64,000 bases of DNA from CAWJMN01 sp963844055 (GTDB lineage Bacteria; Planctomycetota; Planctomycetia; Pirellulales; Pirellulaceae). The stretch covers positions 992,001-1,056,000 of the forward strand of contig CAWJMN010000001.1 in NCBI GenBank assembly GCA_963844055.1. Reading direction: 5' to 3'. Numbering within the stretch: position 1 is the stretch's first letter; each line of letters begins with the position of its first letter. The notes beneath the pieces are model-generated. The model was not told where the DNA came from. It saw only the letters and a list, made by a program, of their open reading frames with translations, and made no database searches. Positions 60,407 to 64,000 of the stretch are shown here, piece after piece. The translations under genes and the position numbers were made by a program.

Positions 60407-60646
60407 GTGTCTTCTGTTTTTGTGGTCGTTGACGACAAGCATCTTCCTTTGTATCGCATTTTGTGGGTCTCCGACGTTCCGCACTTTTGCGGAAGTGAAG
60501 AATGCGAATGCGAAGGAGACTATGAGATCCGTCTAGAGCAAGATGAATCGATCTGGGCTTCGCGCGCGGAAAGAGACGCCGTGCTGAAAGCCATGGAGAC
60601 TTGGTACAACGAAGAAGATCCCGAAGCGGAAGACGAAAGCCCGTAG
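60407..60646 (+). CDS. Small acidic hypothetical protein, 79 aa
   Basis: A soluble acidic protein with a possible metal-binding HFCGSEECECEGDYEIR stretch containing three cysteines, then a charged helix (RAERDAVLKAMETWYNEEDPEAEDESP). GTG at 60407 is chosen because GGAGG lies seven bases upstream; a TTG at 60371 is weaker. It follows proC by 54 bp on the same strand. No family is recognised. Confidence 0.6.
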   Translation: MSSVFVVVDDKHLPLYRILWVSDVPHFCGSEECECEGDYEIRLEQDESIWASRAERDAVLKAMETWYNEEDPEAEDESP

Positions 60647-60730
60647 GGCCATGCATGTTGGCGAAGTGCGAGTGGCCAGGTTAGCCATTCGCGAGGTTTT
60701 GGTGCAGGATCGGGAAAGGCAGTGTGCTAG

Positions 60731-61222
60731 ATGTCTTTGTTTGCCAATGATCGCTTTCAATGGCGAGAGACTTACTCCGTGCTATTTGACAGCAAACGCC
60801 GGATTAAGGTGACCGAGTTCCAGGCTGCCATTGCTGACCTTGCCAAGAAGATCGAAGTGACCGAACTGCTGGCTGATGAGGAGGGCTATTTAGAGTCCTG
60901 CACCATTTTTGCCCATTCGGATTCCGCCGGGATGGACATTGTCTACATCGAAGGGGAAGAGGTTACCGAGCAGCTTGCCGAACTGCGTAAAGATTGGCGC
61001 CGTCAGCCGTTCGACGCTGATGAAAAAGCCAAGGCAGCCCAGGCGATGCTCGCCAATGCTCGTTATGACGTGTTTCATTTTGAAGAGTTAGGGGATGCGT
61101 TCCTGGACCAAGAAAATGAAGACGAAGTGCTCGATCCGGTTACCCTTTTGCGGATCCTTTCCAAGCTGACGCGACTTACCCAAGGGGTAAGCATCGATCC
61201 CCAAGCCGGGTTCGTGTTGTAA
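60731..61222 (+). CDS. Hypothetical acidic protein, 163 aa
   Basis: A soluble protein, starting MSLFANDRFQWRETYSVLFD. The middle is alpha/beta (RRIKVTEFQAAIADLAKKIEVTEL, TIFAHSDSAGMDIVYIEGEEVTEQLAEL), followed by an acidic helix DAFLDQENEDEVLDPVTLLRILSKLT. No catalytic motif or family is recognised. It is 84 bp after the 79-residue protein on the same strand, and the acidic, cytoplasmic nature of both suggests co-expression with it. The ATG at 60731 has AAAGG 12 bases upstream, farther than usual. Confidence 0.55.
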   Translation: MSLFANDRFQWRETYSVLFDSKRRIKVTEFQAAIADLAKKIEVTELLADEEGYLESCTIFAHSDSAGMDIVYIEGEEVTEQLAELRKDWRRQPFDADEKAKAAQAMLANARYDVFHFEELGDAFLDQENEDEVLDPVTLLRILSKLTRLTQGVSIDPQAGFVL

Positions 61223-61474
61223 AAATAACCGTCGTGTGAGCGGAAGCTAGGGAATGCCGCCCTAAGAATAGGGGGCCGGCAGTTTTTAAGGTGCCCCGCT
61301 CCAGGAGCGTATTGTCGGCAAAATGCCAGGAAAGTGCTGGTGATCTTGCCGGGGGTGAAACCCTTGGGGCTTGCGCGGGGTTTAGTTTTGGTAGGTGTGG
61401 CTTTTGGGCCACGAGAATACTGTCGAGAGGAGGAGCAATCCTCCGAATTTTGAACGGAAATAAAAGGCTTGCGC

Positions 61475-63832
61475 ATGTTCAGGTTATCGCTCACCAAGGG
61501 ATTGGTTGTTTCGCGGTTTGCGGCCAGGAAGGCCCTTTGGCTCGCTGCAATGGCTGCTGTGCTTGGCCTGGGTGCTTTTTCGACAAGTGGGCACGCTGCC
61601 ACGCCGGCTCGGGCTTCCCAGGTTGGGAAGAAGATCGAAGCGTTTAGCCTGAGCGATTTTCGTGGCAAAGAATGGACGCTGGACGAAGTAAAAGACAAGC
61701 GTTTGGTGGTCGTTGCATTCCTGGGGACAGAGTGCCCTTTGATGCAGCACTATGCTCCACGGCTACAAGAGTTGGCGGATAAATACCAGTCGCAGGGAGT
61801 GGCCGTCATCGGGATCAATTCCAATCGCCAAGATTCGCTGACGGAGCTAACCCACTTCGCCCGTCAAGCAAAGCTTGAAATCCCTCTTCTGAAAGACCCC
61901 TCCAATAAGATCGCCGATCAGTTCGAGGCCAGCCGTACGCCCGAGATATACGTGCTGGATCAAAGTCGCATTGTTCGCTACCAAGGGCGAATTGATGATC
62001 AATTTACAGTCGGCATTCAGCGTAAAGATGCTGACCATGCCTACTTGGTAGATGCCATTGAAGACCTGCTCAAGGGTGACAAGGCCCGCGTGGAATATGT
62101 TGAGCCAGTCGGTTGTTTGATCGGCCGCGTACTAACTCCCAAAGAAGAGACGACCATCACCTATAGCCAAGAGGTCAGTCGCATTCTGCAAAAGCATTGC
62201 GTCAACTGCCATCGGCCGGGCGAGATTGGTCCGTTCTCGCTCACCAGCTTTGAAGAGACTGTGGGCTGGGCAGCGATGATTCGCGAAGTTGTATCCGAAG
62301 AGCGGATGCCACCATGGAATGCCAATCCCGCCCATGGCAAGTTTTCCAACGATGCTCGACTCAGCAACGAGGAAAAGGCAACGCTTCTAAAATGGGTTGA
62401 CGGTGGCGCTCCTGAAGGAGATCGCTCACACTTGCCCCCGCCGCAAAAGTTTGTCGAAGGGTGGCAGATTGGTGAGCCCGACCAAGTGGTTTACATTTCA
62501 GACAAGGGTTACAACGTTCCTGCCAAGGGGGAGGTTCGCTACCAGTACTTCAGCGTTGATCCCGGGTTTACCGAGGACAAATGGGTGCAGATGGCCGAAT
62601 GCCGTCCGGGCAATCGCTCGGTAGTGCACCATATCATTGTGGGCATTGAAGCGCCAAACGGGCGCCGCTCCAAAGAACAGCAAGGCTTGCATTCTTCCTG
62701 GCTGGTCGCCACTGCACCCGGTGCACCGCCGATGAAGTTGCTCGATGGCCAAGCCAAGCTAGTTCCTGCAGGCAGCAAGCTGGTATTTCAAATGCACTAC
62801 ACGCCTAATGGTTCGCCTCAGGTGGATCGTAGCTGCGTGGGATTCAAGTTCGTCGATGCCAAGGATGTGCGTCAACAAGTTGGCACGGATGAGGCTGGAA
62901 ATATCACGTTCCAAATTCCACCACGGGCGGAAAACTTCAAGGTAGACGCCTACAAACGGTTCAATTCGGACATGTTCCTGCTGGCGATGTTTCCGCATAT
63001 GCATGTGCGGGGCAAGGCATTCCGTTACACCGCCATTTTTCCCGATGGCAAGGAAGAGATTCTGCTAGATGTGCCTCGCTATGACTTCAATTGGCAACAC
63101 ACCTATGCATTGGCAGAGCCACGGCTGATGCCGGCAGGAACTCGCCTGCACTGTGAGGCATGGTTTGACAATTCTGAGAACAACCTCGCCAATCCTGATC
63201 CTTCGGCCACGGTTCGCTGGGGCGATCAGACTTGGGAAGAGATGATGCTCGGCTACTTCTCTGCAACGCCAGCGAAGCAAGCGGTTGGACAAGCTGCCAC
63301 GACGCGCACATCGCAGTTTTTAACGGCCTATGAGGCTCGGCCAGGCAGCGGTCTAGAAAAGCTGCCGCCGGGGATCGTGTCGCTGGCTAAAAAGGCGCTG
63401 CAATCGGAAGCGGACCTACAAAAGTTTGGACGCAAACTGCGCGAAGCGTTCCCTCAGATTGATCGGGTTTGCTGGACGACGGTCGATGGCAAAAATCTCT
63501 GCGTGCGTGAGTGCGTGCAAGATCCCGAGTTTGAAGGAAAGGTTGGGGGCAAGGGACGCAAGGTTCCCGTGGCGGTCTGTGCGCTGGCAACCTACGCCAA
63601 GGGAGATCAGACGGTGGTCAATTCCAAGCTGGCCGACGAGAAGGCGCTTGACCTGCAATACATGAGCAAGTTCTACCGCTCAAGCTTGCATGTACCGGAG
63701 TCCACCCCCGCAGAAGCAGGCACGGTTAACTTTTGGAGTGCCGAAGAGAAGGCGTTTCCACCAGAAGCGGCAGGCATCTTGAAAGAGCTTGCCAAGCTGA
63801 TGGCAGAGGGTGCTCCCTCTGCCAGTAAATGA
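61475..63832 (+). CDS. Redoxin / cytochrome c / copper-monooxygenase-like fusion protein
   Basis: A 785-residue exported protein; signal peptide ~18-44 (LWLAAMAAVLGLGAFSTSGHAA). Residues ~48-200 are an AhpC/TlpA-type redoxin (KRLVVVAFLGTECPLMQHYAPRLQELADKY) with one Cys at the usual first position. A cytochrome c-like segment has KHCVNCHRPGEIGPF near 240. Residues ~330-600 resemble the type II copper ascorbate-dependent monooxygenase fold (VVHHIIVGIEAP, MFPHMHVRGKAF, WGDQTWEEMMLG), with His pairs able to bind copper. The order redoxin-cytochrome-monooxygenase recurs in planctomycetes. A role in periplasmic oxidation is inferred. The ATG at 61475 has AAGG seven bases upstream. Confidence 0.82.
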   Translation: MFRLSLTKGLVVSRFAARKALWLAAMAAVLGLGAFSTSGHAATPARASQVGKKIEAFSLSDFRGKEWTLDEVKDKRLVVVAFLGTECPLMQHYAPRLQELADKYQSQGVAVIGINSNRQDSLTELTHFARQAKLEIPLLKDPSNKIADQFEASRTPEIYVLDQSRIVRYQGRIDDQFTVGIQRKDADHAYLVDAIEDLLKGDKARVEYVEPVGCLIGRVLTPKEETTITYSQEVSRILQKHCVNCHRPGEIGPFSLTSFEETVGWAAMIREVVSEERMPPWNANPAHGKFSNDARLSNEEKATLLKWVDGGAPEGDRSHLPPPQKFVEGWQIGEPDQVVYISDKGYNVPAKGEVRYQYFSVDPGFTEDKWVQMAECRPGNRSVVHHIIVGIEAPNGRRSKEQQGLHSSWLVATAPGAPPMKLLDGQAKLVPAGSKLVFQMHYTPNGSPQVDRSCVGFKFVDAKDVRQQVGTDEAGNITFQIPPRAENFKVDAYKRFNSDMFLLAMFPHMHVRGKAFRYTAIFPDGKEEILLDVPRYDFNWQHTYALAEPRLMPAGTRLHCEAWFDNSENNLANPDPSATVRWGDQTWEEMMLGYFSATPAKQAVGQAATTRTSQFLTAYEARPGSGLEKLPPGIVSLAKKALQSEADLQKFGRKLREAFPQIDRVCWTTVDGKNLCVRECVQDPEFEGKVGGKGRKVPVAVCALATYAKGDQTVVNSKLADEKALDLQYMSKFYRSSLHVPESTPAEAGTVNFWSAEEKAFPPEAAGILKELAKLMAEGAPSASK

Positions 63833-63917
63833 TGTGAAGCGGCAGCCGAAAAAGCTACAACCATCCTTCGCCGCTTTCTTATTGAAGGAGCGGCAGAAGG
63901 GATAGTAAGGAGAGTGC

Positions 63918-64000
63918 TTACTTCTTCTTGCTCTTCTTCGCTACCTTCTTGGGAGCGGCCTTCTTAGCCGGTGCCTTTTTGGCGGGGGCTTTCTTTGCGG
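63918..64000 (-). CDS. C-terminal tail of a lysine-rich histone H1-like protein (cut by window edge)
   Basis: From the window end, the frame reads only Ala, Lys, Pro, Val and Ser (KKAPAKKAPAKKAAPKKV, then KKSKKK) before a TAA at 63918-63920. Repeats of this type form the C-terminal tails of bacterial H1-like nucleoid proteins and some ribosomal or topoisomerase extensions. Which protein carries it cannot be told, since the rest lies outside the window. Confidence 0.65.
   Translation of the reverse strand, partial: AKKAPAKKAPAKKAAPKKVAKKSKKK

Overview
The window comes from a planctomycete chromosome, most likely Pirellulales. The evidence is a set of gene families largely confined to that phylum: a protein joining LamG, planctomycete cytochrome C, DUF1549 and DUF1553 next to a DUF1501 protein; a PVC-type dehydrogenase with a CxxCH haem site; a BBP7-like outer-membrane barrel; a giant secreted protein with the LEPR N-terminal motif; DUF1559-, DUF1570- and DUF1080-type proteins. 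Genes lie on both strands in short runs, and many products carry signal peptides.

Layout. 0-10 kb: start of an exported protein, a porin-like barrel, a FliN-type motor switch protein, a sulfatase-modifying-factor-like protein, a divergent acyl-CoA ligase / acyl-CoA dehydrogenase pair, a secreted protein with a PA-IL-like lectin domain, and a methyltransferase. 10.6-14.6 kb: an accessory island with six small genes all on the minus strand. They are separated by about 92-bp imperfect palindromes that resemble integron attC sites, and are preceded by the 3' end of a tyrosine recombinase gene and flanked by an 80-bp direct repeat. I read this as a decayed integron with the integrase and cassettes in the same orientation. 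14.8-16.4 kb: three hypothetical genes. 16.7-20.4 kb: a probable catabolic operon (M14-type deacylase, enolase-superfamily enzyme, MFS transporter). 20.6-23.8 kb: a zinc-ribbon membrane protein and a DUF1570 putative peptidase. 23.8-29.3 kb: a DUF2760 / Hsp70 / Hsp70-DUF3731 operon. 29.8-36.1 kb: the giant surface protein facing a BBP7-like barrel across a shared terminator. 36.4-44.3 kb: a YgfZ-type protein, a redoxin-like lipoprotein, a double-GGDEF protein, and RecG. 44.5-51.7 kb: the DUF1080 and cytochrome/DUF1501 genes, a MORN protein, a GH43-like enzyme and a Gly/Tyr-repeat protein. 52-59 kb: a membrane protein, a lipoprotein, a beta-lactamase-family hydrolase, a small zinc ribbon and the large PVC haem protein. 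59.5-64 kb: proC, two small acidic proteins, a redoxin/cytochrome/copper-monooxygenase-like fusion, and the tail of a lysine-rich histone H1-like protein.

Four otherwise convincing genes (acyl-CoA ligase, M14 deacylase, PVC haem protein, proC) are each broken by a single-base indel in a short A/T run. Repairing that base restores a full-length protein in every case, so these look more like sequence errors than four independent pseudogenes.

No rRNA, tRNA, CRISPR array or intact insertion sequence was recognised. All family assignments are by eye from motifs; no database search was run.
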